23,340 nucleotides of DNA from an uncultured Alphaproteobacteria bacterium (GTDB lineage Bacteria; Pseudomonadota; Alphaproteobacteria; Rhizobiales; Pleomorphomonadaceae): NCBI GenBank assembly GCA_937900425.1, contig CALCDT010000262.1:1-23340 (forward strand). Direction: 5' to 3'. Position 1 is the stretch's first letter; each line of letters opens with the position of its first letter. This document shows positions 1-7,906 of the stretch, one piece after another. The position numbers were made by a program, and so were the translations under genes. The notes beneath the pieces were generated by a model. It saw nothing but the letters and a program-made list of their open reading frames with translations. It did no database searches and had not been told where the DNA came from.

Positions 1-104
1 CCCGCCGCGGCCCAGTCGGCGGCGGCGAGGAGCGCGTCGATCGCGGCGACCTCGTCGGGAAGGCGGGCCGCCGTGCCGGCCGAAGGGGCGGGCATCGCCG
101 TCAC
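1..104 (-). CDS. Start of an unidentified gene (partial)
   Basis: Only the first ~35 codons lie in the window, and the gene continues beyond position 1. The reading frame begins at a GTG (102-104) with a GGAGG motif four bases upstream. An in-frame ATG at 93-95 is an alternative start, but its spacing to the same motif is poor. The visible peptide is Ala-rich and would fit a helix (residues such as LPDEVAAIDALLAA); it has no recognisable domain. It follows the tandem glycosyltransferase gene on the same strand, so a role in the same surface-glycan locus is possible, but this is inferred from position only. The GTG overlaps the TGA of a 31-codon frame (101-196) in a GTGA arrangement. Confidence 0.5.
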   Translation of the reverse strand, partial: MTAMPAPSAGTAARLPDEVAAIDALLAAADWAAA

Positions 105-196
105 GGCGCCTCCGTGCCGGCGCGGGAGGAGGAGGTGCCCGCACACCTCGCGGCGGGACGGGCGGGCCGGGGCCGGGCGAAGGTCGACACGGTCAT
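101..196 (-). CDS. Possible 31-codon leader ORF
   Basis: An ATG at 194-196 has a good ribosome binding site (GGGAGGA followed by AGC) and opens a 31-codon frame. The frame begins MTVSTFARPRPARP and ends at the TGA at 101-103. That stop overlaps the GTG start of the next gene (GTGA), a layout typical of translational coupling. The peptide is rich in Arg, Pro and Ala and matches no family I recognise. It could be a coupling leader, or the true N-terminus of the next protein separated by a frameshift or sequencing error in this GC-rich stretch. Translation is not proven. Confidence 0.25.
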   Translation of the reverse strand: MTVSTFARPRPARPAARCAGTSSSRAGTEAP

Positions 197-213
197 GCTT
201 CCTCCCTCGCCCC

Positions 214-3204
214 TCAGCCGGCCATGCGGGCCTCGAGCGTGTCGACGATGGTCTCGACCCGGTTCTCCCAGGTGAGACGGCGGGGAATGCGCGCAGGCTC
301 CGGCCGCGGGCGGGCGAGCTCGCGCTCGATCGCGGTGACGAAGCCGTCGGCACCGGAGGCGACGACGACGTCGTCGGCGACCTCGTCGATGTTGGCGACC
401 GGGGTCGTCACCACCGGCAGGCCGACCGAGAGGTAGACGTAGAGCTTCAGCGGGCTCATCGAGCGGCTGAGGTCGTTGTCGAGGTGGGGCATGATGGCGA
501 CGTCGAACATGCGCATGTAACCGACCGCCTCCTCGTAGCGCCGCACGCCGAGGAAATGGACGTTCGCCCGCGCCTTCAGCCGAAGCACCCCGGCGTCGCC
601 GTGCGGCGAGCCGATCAGCACGATCTGCCAGCCCGGCCGGCGAACGGCGAGGTCGTCGAGAAGGTCGACGTCGATGCGCGAGCGCAGGTTGCCGACGTAG
701 CCGAGGATCGGTCCGCGCAGCCGGGCGAGCTCGCGCCCGCGCGGCTCGAGACCGGGATAGAGATTCTCGCCGGCGTTGCGGACCACGACGATGTCGGACC
801 GCAGGGCCGTGAACCGCTCGCGCTGGGCCTCGCAGTTGGCGAAGACGACGTCGGCTCGGCGCAGGGTCTCCGCATAGGCCGCCTCGATCCGCTGCCGGTC
901 GGCCTCGGCCACCATGGCCCGGTGGTCGTCGATCAGGTCGGCGGCGGCGAGCGGGAAGCCGACCTCGTCGTGGAGCCGTGGATAGTCGGCGACGACCGGC
1001 GCCACCATCGCCACCGCGCGGCCGGCGACGCCCGCCTCGCGCAGGGTGGCGCGCACGAAGTCTGGATAGTCCTCGGCCGGCGGCAGCTCGACCCCGAACA
1101 GCCGCTGGTTCGGCTGGCCGCCGCGATGGACGAAGACCCGCCGCAGGACGTCGGCGCCGTCCTGCGTGCGCAGGAAGCGGCCGATCGTGTTGACGACGGT
1201 GAGGTTGGCCTGGTCGGCGACGCCGCGCTCGGGGTCGACCCGGCTCTCGATCGAGCGCCCGCTGACCGGCGCGTCGAACTGGACGATGCGGCCGACGCGC
1301 TCGTGGCGCGCCAGGTAGCGCAGCAGCATGTCGTGGCGGCGGCCGTAGATGCCGGTGTCGTTCTGCTTCCAGAAATAGGCGATGTCGATCGGGCGGGCGC
1401 GCAGCACGGCCGGCGCCACGACCGGGTCGGGCAGCCAGGTCGGCCGGCCGGTGGGCAGCGGCACGGCGAAGCGGTCGGCGAGGGTGCGCAGCAGCGCCGC
1501 GCCCCCCTCCGGCCAGCCCCGAGGGGTCGACCGGGCACGCTCGAACACCGCCTCGAGCCGGGCGCGGTTGGCGGCGTAACCGAACTCGGAGAGGAAATAG
1601 GCACGCCGCGCCGCCGCGTCGCCCGGCGCCCGCCCCGCGGCGACGGCGCGCAGGAAGCGGCACAGATCCTCGCGCCCGCCGATCCTCGTCACCGCGCTGT
1701 CCGGCAGGTCGGCGAGCGGCTCGACGTCGTTGATCGCGACCGGAACGCCGGCGGCGAGGGCGTCGGACAGCTTGGCCGGGATCTGGTAATGGGCGATCGG
1801 CGAGGCCGGATCCTGGATCAGGCAGACGGCGTCGGCCGTCGCGACGAGGCCGGGCAGTTCGGTGAACGGCCGCGGCGGAAAGGCATCGACGCGCCCGCCC
1901 CGGGAGCGGCACTCCTCGACGATGCGCCGGTCGCCGGCCCCGGCGCCGATGATGCAGAGCACGAGGCGGGGATCGCCGACCTCCGCGATCGCTTCGGCGA
2001 CCTCGACGACGCCCTTGTGGGCCCGCGGCGTGCCGAGGAACAGCACGACGCGGTCGCCGGGCCCGTAGCCGTGCCGGGCGCGCAACTCGTCGCGACGACC
2101 CGTTGCCCGCGCGAACGCCTCCTCGTCCCGGGCGTGGCGGACGATGGTGCCGCCGAAGCGCCGCTGCAGCGCGACGTTGGAGACCGTCACGGCGTCGAAC
2201 TGGTCGACGAGGGTCTCGCAGACCTGCGTCCAGGTCGCCTCGAAGGGGATGGAAAGGTCAGGGGCGTCGGCGGGAATAGCGGAGAGGGCGAGCGGTTCGC
2301 CGCCGCCGACGAAGGCGAGTTCGTGGTCGTCGATGTCGAGGACGACGGGACAGCCGAAGCGATGGCGCGCGAGCAGGCCGAGCACGACACCCGGCAGCCG
2401 CGGCTTGCAGACCACGACCACCTCGGGCCGGACCTTGGCGATCTCCACCATGGCCCGCGCCAGAAACGCGGCGGTGTCGCCGCCGGGAAAGCCCCGGATC
2501 GGGATCCGGGTTCCCCGCAACGGACCCCAGAGTTCGTTGCCGAACCGCTCGAAATGCGGGCCGAGGATCTCGACGTCGTAGTCGGCGGCGAGGACGTCCG
2601 CGACGAGAAAGGCCCGGCCGACGCAGTTGTGGCCGAGATCCCAGGAGATCACCACCGCCTTCGGCCGCCGGCGGACCGGGGCGTGGTCCGGCGCGAGCAC
2701 GGCCGCGAAGTCGAGGCCGCGGATCGAGGCCCGCTTCGCCGCGGGCCGGAACTGGATCGCCAGACGATACTGCCGGTCGGGGTCGAAGCGGCGCAGCCGG
2801 GCCTCGCGCTCGATCTGGCCCCCGTCTCTCACCCCCTCCTCGATCTTCAGGAAGAAGCGGGTCGATCCGCCGGCCTCGACCTCGAGGATGGCGATCCATT
2901 CGATCGCCTCGGCACCGGCGGGCTCGCTGAAAGCGACGTCGAGGCGCGCGAGATAGTCCCGGGCGTTGCCGGAGAGGCCGCCGACGTCGAGGGGCAGGCC
3001 GAGCCGGACCCGGGTCGCCGTGGCCGGCCAAGCGAGGTCGAGACCGCCGCCGTCCGGCGCACCGACGGTGGCGTTGCCGCCGCCGTCCGGCACCCAGCAT
3101 TCGACGATCCATCCGTTGGGAAGATCACATCGCCGCCCCGCAATTTCGACGGGAAAAGGCTCGGGCGGCGGCGCCGTCAGGGGCCGATTGCTGACGGTCA
3201 GCAC
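214..3204 (-). CDS. Tandem two-domain GT-B glycosyltransferase
   Basis: A protein of about 996 residues. Residues 1 to ~180 form a domain I do not recognise, rich in beta-type sequence. Residues ~182-560 look like a GT4-type glycosyltransferase: an N-terminal Rossmann part (AVVISWDLGHNCVGRA), then a nucleotide-sugar-binding half with VVLFLGTPRAHKG near 383 and an IPAKLSDALAAGVPV segment near 471. Residues ~605-996 are a second glycosyltransferase, with ILGYVGNLRSRIDVDLL, an SPLKLYVYLSVGLPVVTTP segment and an RRLTWENRV C-terminus. It probably transfers sugars to a polysaccharide or lipid carrier at the cytoplasmic face; donor and acceptor cannot be told. The frame is open back to a GTG at 3249, but I prefer the GTG at 3202-3204 because GGGAG lies six bases upstream. 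The next gene on the strand follows within about 110 bases. Confidence 0.85.
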   Translation of the reverse strand: MLTVSNRPLTAPPPEPFPVEIAGRRCDLPNGWIVECWVPDGGGNATVGAPDGGGLDLAWPATATRVRLGLPLDVGGLSGNARDYLARLDVAFSEPAGAEAIEWIAILEVEAGGSTRFFLKIEEGVRDGGQIEREARLRRFDPDRQYRLAIQFRPAAKRASIRGLDFAAVLAPDHAPVRRRPKAVVISWDLGHNCVGRAFLVADVLAADYDVEILGPHFERFGNELWGPLRGTRIPIRGFPGGDTAAFLARAMVEIAKVRPEVVVVCKPRLPGVVLGLLARHRFGCPVVLDIDDHELAFVGGGEPLALSAIPADAPDLSIPFEATWTQVCETLVDQFDAVTVSNVALQRRFGGTIVRHARDEEAFARATGRRDELRARHGYGPGDRVVLFLGTPRAHKGVVEVAEAIAEVGDPRLVLCIIGAGAGDRRIVEECRSRGGRVDAFPPRPFTELPGLVATADAVCLIQDPASPIAHYQIPAKLSDALAAGVPVAINDVEPLADLPDSAVTRIGGREDLCRFLRAVAAGRAPGDAAARRAYFLSEFGYAANRARLEAVFERARSTPRGWPEGGAALLRTLADRFAVPLPTGRPTWLPDPVVAPAVLRARPIDIAYFWKQNDTGIYGRRHDMLLRYLARHERVGRIVQFDAPVSGRSIESRVDPERGVADQANLTVVNTIGRFLRTQDGADVLRRVFVHRGGQPNQRLFGVELPPAEDYPDFVRATLREAGVAGRAVAMVAPVVADYPRLHDEVGFPLAAADLIDDHRAMVAEADRQRIEAAYAETLRRADVVFANCEAQRERFTALRSDIVVVRNAGENLYPGLEPRGRELARLRGPILGYVGNLRSRIDVDLLDDLAVRRPGWQIVLIGSPHGDAGVLRLKARANVHFLGVRRYEEAVGYMRMFDVAIMPHLDNDLSRSMSPLKLYVYLSVGLPVVTTPVANIDEVADDVVVASGADGFVTAIERELARPRPEPARIPRRLTWENRVETIVDTLEARMAG

Positions 3205-3829
3205 GGCCCGCTCCCGCGACCGCGACGCCGCGGCGCGCCCTGCGGCCACGGACGTGGGAACGCGCCAGCCGATGCACGCGAGGAGGAGCTCTGGATCATC
3301 ATCTCGACGGCACAGCTTCCATCGGGACGCCTGGCCCCGGATGGATCAAAGTCGATTCAGCGCGAAGTCCGGTCGTTACGAATCGTTCGTTGCGGTATCC
3401 TTACACCGCCTCGTTCATTCATTGCAACCGATTCGGCGTGAGCGGCGATGTCTGCGCAGATTGTTACGTTTTTAGCAAACAATTGAACGGTTATCGAAAG
3501 AATCACCATTTCCGGTCACAGGGCGCCACCTCGTCGCCAACTTTTCGCCCGCTCTTCGCCGCTCGACAGGGATGCCGGCCGCCGCGGGAGGCTGAAGTGG
3601 GGAACCGGGAGCGGCGAAGGGCGCCGCCGGCCGAAGCCGCGGGCGATCGCGGCCGGGCCAGGAACCTGCAATCTGGAGCTGTTGCGGCCTCTGGTGCGGC
3701 CAGCCGTCGCCGCCGCGCCCTCCCGGTTCCGCCGGCCGGATTTCCGCCGGCGCCGCCATGGCCGCGCCGGACGGAAGGAAGTGAAGGCGGGCCCCGCGCC
3801 CGGGACGGACGGCGCCCGACCTTCCGAGG
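3205..3829. other. Intergenic region with an AT-richer core
   Basis: No convincing gene is seen between the glycosyltransferase start and the hydrolase stop. The core from about 3340 to 3530 is clearly richer in A and T than its surroundings, with runs such as GTTTTTAGC and AACAATTGAACGG, and contains a small perfect dyad, ACGAA-TCG-TTCGT, at 3378-3390. It probably carries the promoter of the glycosyltransferase gene on the minus strand, but no clean -35/-10 pair could be fixed. Frames crossing it have no family resemblance. Confidence 0.5.
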
Positions 3830-4717
3830 TCAGGCGAGATGCCTGTTGAAGAAGTCGATGGTCCGCCGCCACGCCAGCGTCGCCGCGGCCTCGTCGTAGC
3901 GCGGCGTCGTGTCGTTGTGGAAGCCGTGGTTGACGTCCGGATAGAAGTGAACCTCGTAGGTCTTGCCGGCGGCGTTCAGCGCCTCCTCGTAGACCGGCCA
4001 GCCCTCGTTGATGCGGGTGTCGAGCCCGGCGTAGTGGAGTTGCAGCGGCGCCTCGATCCGCCCGACGTCCGCCGCCGGCGCCTGCCGGCCGTAATAGGGC
4101 ACGCTGGCGGCGAGGGTCGGATAGGCGACGGCGAGCGCGTTGCAGACGCCGCCGCCGTAGCAGAAGCCGACGCAGCCGACCTTGTCCGTGGTCGCCTCGT
4201 GGGCGAGCAGGAACTCGTAGGCGGCGAAGAAATCCTCCATCAGCCTGGCCGGATCGAGCTTGGCCTGCATCTCGCGACCGGCGTCGTCGCTGCCGGGGTA
4301 GCCGCCGGCCGGCGTCAGCCCGTCGGGAGCGAGCGCGACGAAGCCGGCCACGGCGACGCGGCGGGCGACGTCCTCGATATAGGGGTTGAGGCCGCGGTTC
4401 TCGTGGACGACGAGCACGCCCGGCAGCTTTCCGGTGGCGCCGGCCGGGCGGACCAGCAGCGCGTCGACGCTGCCGTGGCCCTCGGGCGAGGGATAGGAGA
4501 TCCGTTCCGACACGATGCGCTCGTCGTCGGGGGCGACCTGGTTGGCGAGGGCGTAGGACGGCTGCAGCATCTTGAGCAGGGCGAGCGCCGTGACGCCGCC
4601 GACCGCGTATTTCTGCGCCCGCTCCAGAAACTCGCGCTTGGTGATCACGCCGTGGGCGTAGCCGTCGTAGATGTCGAGCAGTTCCTGGGGAAAATCGGTG
4701 GCCTTCATCCGGGTCAT
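3830..4717 (-). CDS. Dienelactone hydrolase family protein (YghX-like)
   Basis: An alpha/beta hydrolase of 295 residues. The catalytic triad of the dienelactone hydrolase family is visible: Cys186 in GFCYGGG, Asp233 in YAGLDTRIN and His264 in VNHGFHND. The family's conserved Glu is present in VVHENRGL (Glu107). The N-terminus carries a helical segment (YAHGVITKREFLERA), then a hydrophobic stretch VGGVTALALLKML and an AxA-like site around residues 53-58. This resembles the export region of YghX-like members, but with KR in place of the twin arginine. It likely hydrolyses a lactone or ester; the substrate is unknown. The ATG at 4717 is chosen because GGGAGG lies about five bases upstream; the longer open frame to 4936 is non-coding in character. 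It is transcribed divergently from the lptM-lysA pair. Confidence 0.88.
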   Translation of the reverse strand: MTRMKATDFPQELLDIYDGYAHGVITKREFLERAQKYAVGGVTALALLKMLQPSYALANQVAPDDERIVSERISYPSPEGHGSVDALLVRPAGATGKLPGVLVVHENRGLNPYIEDVARRVAVAGFVALAPDGLTPAGGYPGSDDAGREMQAKLDPARLMEDFFAAYEFLLAHEATTDKVGCVGFCYGGGVCNALAVAYPTLAASVPYYGRQAPAADVGRIEAPLQLHYAGLDTRINEGWPVYEEALNAAGKTYEVHFYPDVNHGFHNDTTPRYDEAAATLAWRRTIDFFNRHLA

Positions 4718-5062
4718 GGCATCCTCCCTGCGTCGTCGCGGCCCGCCGTCCGCGGGCGCGAGGCGGGCACATGGAGACACGACCCGGCCGGAGACGACAG
4801 CCCCCTGCGGCGCCGGCAGACCCGGCCCGGCCGAAACCGCCTTGTTTTCAGGCCCTGCCCGCCTCTCACAACTTGGTGAACCGCGCCGTGCCGCCCGCGC
4901 GCCGTCCGCGCATCCCCGCGAAGGTCCCTCCGGCACCCCTGCCGTCCCTGCCTGCGCGACGATCGCGCGCGCCGGTGTGGAGGGCGCCGCCGCCGCGTGC
5001 TATGCAGCGCGGGGGCCGCCGATCCGCGGCCCGGCCCCCTCACGAGGACAGACCGACCCGCC
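4718..5062. other. Divergent intergenic region
   Basis: This separates the minus-strand hydrolase gene from the plus-strand lptM-like gene and must hold both promoters. Several open frames cross it, but they are arginine/proline-rich shadows with no family resemblance. I see no convincing promoter pair, hairpin or repeat here. In many relatives argH precedes lptM-lysA; it is absent here. Confidence 0.4.
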
Positions 5063-5293
5063 ATGCGCCGTATCGTTCCGCTCTCCGCGCCCGCGGCCAC
5101 CCTTCTCCTCGCTGCCCTCGCGGCGGTCCTGCTCGGCGGCTGCGGCCGGCGCGGGGCGCTGGAGCCGGCCGGCACCGTCGAGACCCCGACGCGGACGCCG
5201 AACCTCGTGACGGTTCCGATCGGAACGCCCGCCGAAGAGCCGCCACCCGTCGAAAAACCGGACCGGCCGTTCGTGCTCGACCCGCTGCTCTGA
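5063..5293 (+). CDS. lptM: LptM-like small lipoprotein
   Basis: A 76-residue protein with a lipoprotein signal. After a basic start (MRRIV) comes a hydrophobic segment ending in a lipobox, LLGGC, with the acylated Cys near residue 29. The residues after it, GRRGALEPAG, match the CGxxGxLxxP pattern of the LptM (YifL) family. In E. coli LptM assists maturation of the LptD/LptE lipopolysaccharide translocon at the outer membrane. The C-terminal part is Pro-rich and probably disordered. It sits 76 bases before lysA on the same strand, the usual neighbour in proteobacteria, so they are probably cotranscribed. The ribosome binding site is weak (AGGA, about 14 bases away). The family call rests on the lipobox motif, size and neighbour. 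Confidence 0.8.
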   Translation: MRRIVPLSAPAATLLLAALAAVLLGGCGRRGALEPAGTVETPTRTPNLVTVPIGTPAEEPPPVEKPDRPFVLDPLL

Positions 5294-5322
5294 CGCCGAT
5301 GGCACCCGCCCTCGACCGCGCC

Positions 5323-5354
5323 GGCGCGAGCGGCTAGAAAAGCCGCGTCGCGCC
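5323..5354 (+). promoter_or_regulatory. Strong hairpin in the lysA leader
   Basis: GGCGCGA-GCGGCT (5323-5335) pairs with AGCCGC (5341-5346) and TCGCGCC (5348-5354), leaving an AGAAA loop and one bulged G. That is a 13-bp stem ending 15 bases before the lysA start. It has no U-tract, so it is not a standard Rho-independent terminator. A second small stem, GGGA-GATCG-TCCC at 5357-5369, would cover the Shine-Dalgarno GGGAG. The structure may tune lysA translation or separate its expression from lptM. Confidence 0.5.
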
Positions 5355-5369
5355 CCGGGAGATCGTCCC

Positions 5370-6638
5370 TTGCATCACTTCGCCTATCGCAACGGCATCC
5401 TCCACGCCGAGGACGTGCCGGTTCCCGAAATCGCCGCCGCCGTCGGCACCCCGTTCTACGTCTATTCGACGGCGACGCTGACCCGGCACTACAAGGTTTT
5501 CAGCGAGGCCTTCGCCGGCCTCGACGCCCGGGTGTTCTACGCGATGAAGGCCAATTCCAACCAGGCGGTGCTGCGCACGCTGGCGAAGCTCGGCGCCGGC
5601 ATGGACGTCGTCTCGGAGGGCGAACTCATGCGCGCGCTCGCCGCCGGCGTGCCGGCCGAGCGCATCGCCTTCTCCGGCGTCGGCAAGACCGCCCACGAGA
5701 TCGCGGTGGCGCTCGAGGCCGGCATCCACTGCTTCAACGTCGAATCGGAGCCCGAGCTCGAGGCGATCTCCGAGATCGCGTCCGCGAAGGGCCTCGAGGC
5801 GCCGGTCGCCCTGCGCATCAACCCCGACGTCGACGCCCTCACCCACGCCAAGATCTCGACCGGCAAGTCGGAGAACAAGTTCGGCATCCCGTGGACCGAC
5901 GCCCGCCGGGTCTACGCCCGCGCCGCCGCCCTGCCCGGCATCCGCGTCGTCGGCATCGACATGCACATCGGCTCGCAGATCACCGAGCTCGGCCCGTTCG
6001 ACGACGCCTTCGCCCGGCTCGGCGACCTCGTCCGCGACCTGCGCGCCGACGGCCACACGATCGAGCACGTCGACCTCGGCGGCGGCCTCGGCATCCCCTA
6101 CGTCGACGACAACGCTCCCCCGCCCGACCCCGGCGCCTATGCCACCGTCGTCCGCCGGCACGTCGAGCAGCTCGGCTGCGCGGTGATCTTCGAGCCCGGC
6201 CGCCTGATCGCCGGCAACGCCGGCATCCTCGTCGCCACCGTGGTCTACCGCAAGGAGGGCGAGGGCCGCACCTTCGTCATCGGCGACGCGGCGATGAACG
6301 ACCTCGTCCGCCCGACGCTCTACGAGGCCTGGCACGAGATCCGCCCGGTGATCGAGGCCGCGCCGGGCGCCGAGCGCGCCGTCGTCGACGTGGTCGGCCC
6401 GGTCTGCGAGACCGGCGACTATCTCGCCCTCGGCCGCTCGCTGCCGATGCTCGCCGCCGGCGATCTCTTCGCGGTCTTCTCCGCCGGTGCCTACGGCGCC
6501 GTCCAGGCCGGCACCTACAACAGCCGGCCGCTCGTTCCCGAGGTCCTCGTCGACGGCGACCGCTGGCACGTCATCCGCCCGCGCCAGCCGGTCGAGGCCC
6601 TGATCGCCCTCGACAGCGTGCCCGACTGGCTGGGGTGA
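5370..6638 (+). CDS. lysA: Diaminopimelate decarboxylase
   Basis: A 422-residue PLP enzyme of alanine-racemase fold (group IV decarboxylases). It converts meso-diaminopimelate to L-lysine, the last step of lysine synthesis in the cytoplasm. The PLP lysine is Lys60 in VFYAMKANSN. Other signatures are HIGSQI (199-204), the phosphate-binding GGGLGIPY (237-244), EPGR (275-278) and the C-terminal-domain active-site CETGD (346-350, contributed across the dimer). Length is normal for the family. The start is TTG at 5370: the N-terminus HHFAYRNGILHAEDV aligns with the usual start of alphaproteobacterial LysA, no in-frame ATG lies nearby, and GGGAG sits about eight bases upstream. It follows the lptM-like gene and is preceded by strong leader hairpins. 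Confidence 0.97.
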   Translation: MHHFAYRNGILHAEDVPVPEIAAAVGTPFYVYSTATLTRHYKVFSEAFAGLDARVFYAMKANSNQAVLRTLAKLGAGMDVVSEGELMRALAAGVPAERIAFSGVGKTAHEIAVALEAGIHCFNVESEPELEAISEIASAKGLEAPVALRINPDVDALTHAKISTGKSENKFGIPWTDARRVYARAAALPGIRVVGIDMHIGSQITELGPFDDAFARLGDLVRDLRADGHTIEHVDLGGGLGIPYVDDNAPPPDPGAYATVVRRHVEQLGCAVIFEPGRLIAGNAGILVATVVYRKEGEGRTFVIGDAAMNDLVRPTLYEAWHEIRPVIEAAPGAERAVVDVVGPVCETGDYLALGRSLPMLAAGDLFAVFSAGAYGAVQAGTYNSRPLVPEVLVDGDRWHVIRPRQPVEALIALDSVPDWLG

Positions 6639-6664
6639 GGCTCAGCCGGCGGGGCTCTCTCGAG

Positions 6665-6678
6665 GGCCTCGGGAGGCC
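6665..6678 (+). terminator. Possible lysA terminator hairpin
   Basis: GGCCTC-GG-GAGGCC is a perfect inverted repeat about 27 bases after the lysA stop. No T-tract follows, so factor-independent termination is uncertain. Confidence 0.25.
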
Positions 6679-6739
6679 GGCTCGCCCGACCCTGCACTTT
6701 GCATTATGGGGCGGGTCTCCGGCAGGCCGACACGCCCGA

Positions 6740-6876
6740 CCTCGTCCTTCGAGACGGCCGCCGGGGGCGGCCTCCTCAGGATGAGGTCTCCGAGGGGAAA
6801 TTCCGAGCCGCACGAAGATCCTATCCCTTTCCCTCATCCTGAGGAGGCCCTGAAAGGGCCGTCTCGAAGGACGAGG
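6740..6876. repeat. Paired-hairpin repeat, copy A
   Basis: Two inverted arms, 6740-6786 and 6832-6876, begin or end with CCTC(G/A)TCCT and AGGATGAGG and carry the core CTTCGAGACG. Each arm can itself fold. The left arm has inner stem GGCCGCC/GGCGGCC; the right arm has GGCCCT-GAA-AGGGCC. The 45-base spacer differs from that of copies B and C but ends in the same CCCTTTCCCTCATCC. The element fills most of the gap between lysA and the convergent LysR gene, and may act there as a bidirectional terminator. It is a REP/BIME-like, non-coding repeat. Confidence 0.9.
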
Positions 6877-6945
6877 GAAAGCCCCGGACGTCACCGCGAC
6901 ATGCCGGGCGAAGTCCACGGACGCCTCGCCCCTTTGTATCCCCGC

Positions 6946-7863
6946 TCAGCCCGCCTGCACCGCATAGTCCCGCCCCAGCGCCAGGATCCAGTCCCGAAAA
7001 TCGCGCCCGCCCGGCTTGTCGAGGGCGGCGGCGTCCCAGGCGAGGAAATAGGGCTCTTCCAGCCGCATCCGGTGCGGGTGGACGATGACGAGCCGGCCGG
7101 CGGCGAGGTCGGCGGCGATCATCGAGCACTGCGCCAGCACCACGCCGCGCGCCGCGATCGCCTCGTCGATCGCCTGGGCCGACAGCGAAAAGGTCAGCGC
7201 CATGCGCAGCGGCCCGGTCTCGACGCCGAGGCCGCGGAACCACTGCGGCCAACTCGGCGGCGACTTGAAGTAAGGCTCCCAGTCGATGCCGAACAGCGGG
7301 AAGGCGAGGATCTCGCGCGCGTCGGCGAGCGGCGCCGTGCCGACGAGATCGGGGCTTCCCACCGGCACCACCCAGTCGGTGAACAGCTCGGCGCGGCGCT
7401 CGTAGCCGCCGGCGCGGTCGCCGTAGGAGATGCGGAAGTCGACGGCCCCGTCGCCGAAGGCCGGCTCGCCTTCGGTGCCGTGGACGTGGACGACGCCGTC
7501 CGGGTGGCGGGCGCGCCAGTCGTGCAGCTTGGGCCCGAGCCAGCGGGCGGCGACCGAGGACAGCGCGCTCACCGTGAGCTGGTCGGATCGGCGGGCGCGG
7601 TCGATGTCGTCGCGGGCCTCGCGCAGCTCGGCGAAGGCGCCGGTGACGCGGCGGTGGAAGCGCCGACCCCAGGTGGTGAGCGCGACGCCGCGGCCGGAGC
7701 GCTCGACGAGGCGCACGCCGATCTCCCCTTCGAGCAGCTGGATCTGCTGGGTCACCGCCCCCGGCGAGACGCCGAGTTCGCGCGCCGCGCCGCCGATGCT
7801 GCCGACGCGGCCGACGGCCTCGAAAGTCTGGAGCGAGCGCAGCGGCGGCAGGCGGGTGACCAT
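6946..7863 (-). CDS. LysR-family regulator, GcvA-like
   Basis: A 305-residue LysR-type regulator. Residues 1-62 form the winged helix-turn-helix (LRSLQTFEAVGRVGSI, then AARELGVSPGAVTQQI and LLEGEIGVRLVERSGRGV). Residues ~90-300 are the substrate-binding domain, with GcvA-subgroup features such as DFRISYGD and VPVGSPDL. The ATG at 7861-7863 is chosen because AGGAG lies five bases upstream and the protein then starts at MVTRLPPLRSLQTF, as usual for the family; the open frame reaches 7917. It is divergent from the Rieske oxygenase gene with 188 bases between, the classic layout for a LysR regulator and its target, so it probably controls that gene and perhaps the following two. The effector is unknown. 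Confidence 0.93.
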   Translation of the reverse strand: MVTRLPPLRSLQTFEAVGRVGSIGGAARELGVSPGAVTQQIQLLEGEIGVRLVERSGRGVALTTWGRRFHRRVTGAFAELREARDDIDRARRSDQLTVSALSSVAARWLGPKLHDWRARHPDGVVHVHGTEGEPAFGDGAVDFRISYGDRAGGYERRAELFTDWVVPVGSPDLVGTAPLADAREILAFPLFGIDWEPYFKSPPSWPQWFRGLGVETGPLRMALTFSLSAQAIDEAIAARGVVLAQCSMIAADLAAGRLVIVHPHRMRLEEPYFLAWDAAALDKPGGRDFRDWILALGRDYAVQAG

Positions 7864-7891
7864 CTCTTCTCCTGAAGCGTGATCGCGACAG

Positions 7892-7906
7892 TTTAGAACA
7901 GCTAAA
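7892..7906. promoter_or_regulatory. Candidate LysR operator
   Basis: TTTAG-AACAG-CTAAA is a perfect 5-bp-arm dyad that fits the T-N11-A rule for LysR-type sites. It is flanked by GATCG (7881) and CGATC (7909), extending the symmetry. It lies 29 bases upstream of the regulator ATG and about 145 bases upstream of the Rieske ATG, as expected for an autoregulated divergent promoter. Confidence 0.6.

Noticed and set aside
73..3441. Long plus-strand open frame of 1122 codons
   Set aside because: It is antisense to the tandem glycosyltransferase. The translation is Arg/Asp/Gly/Val-rich with no domain, the usual shadow in very GC-rich DNA.
5294..5369. Lysine riboswitch upstream of lysA
   Set aside because: The 76-base gap is too short for the L-box aptamer and shows only one main hairpin.
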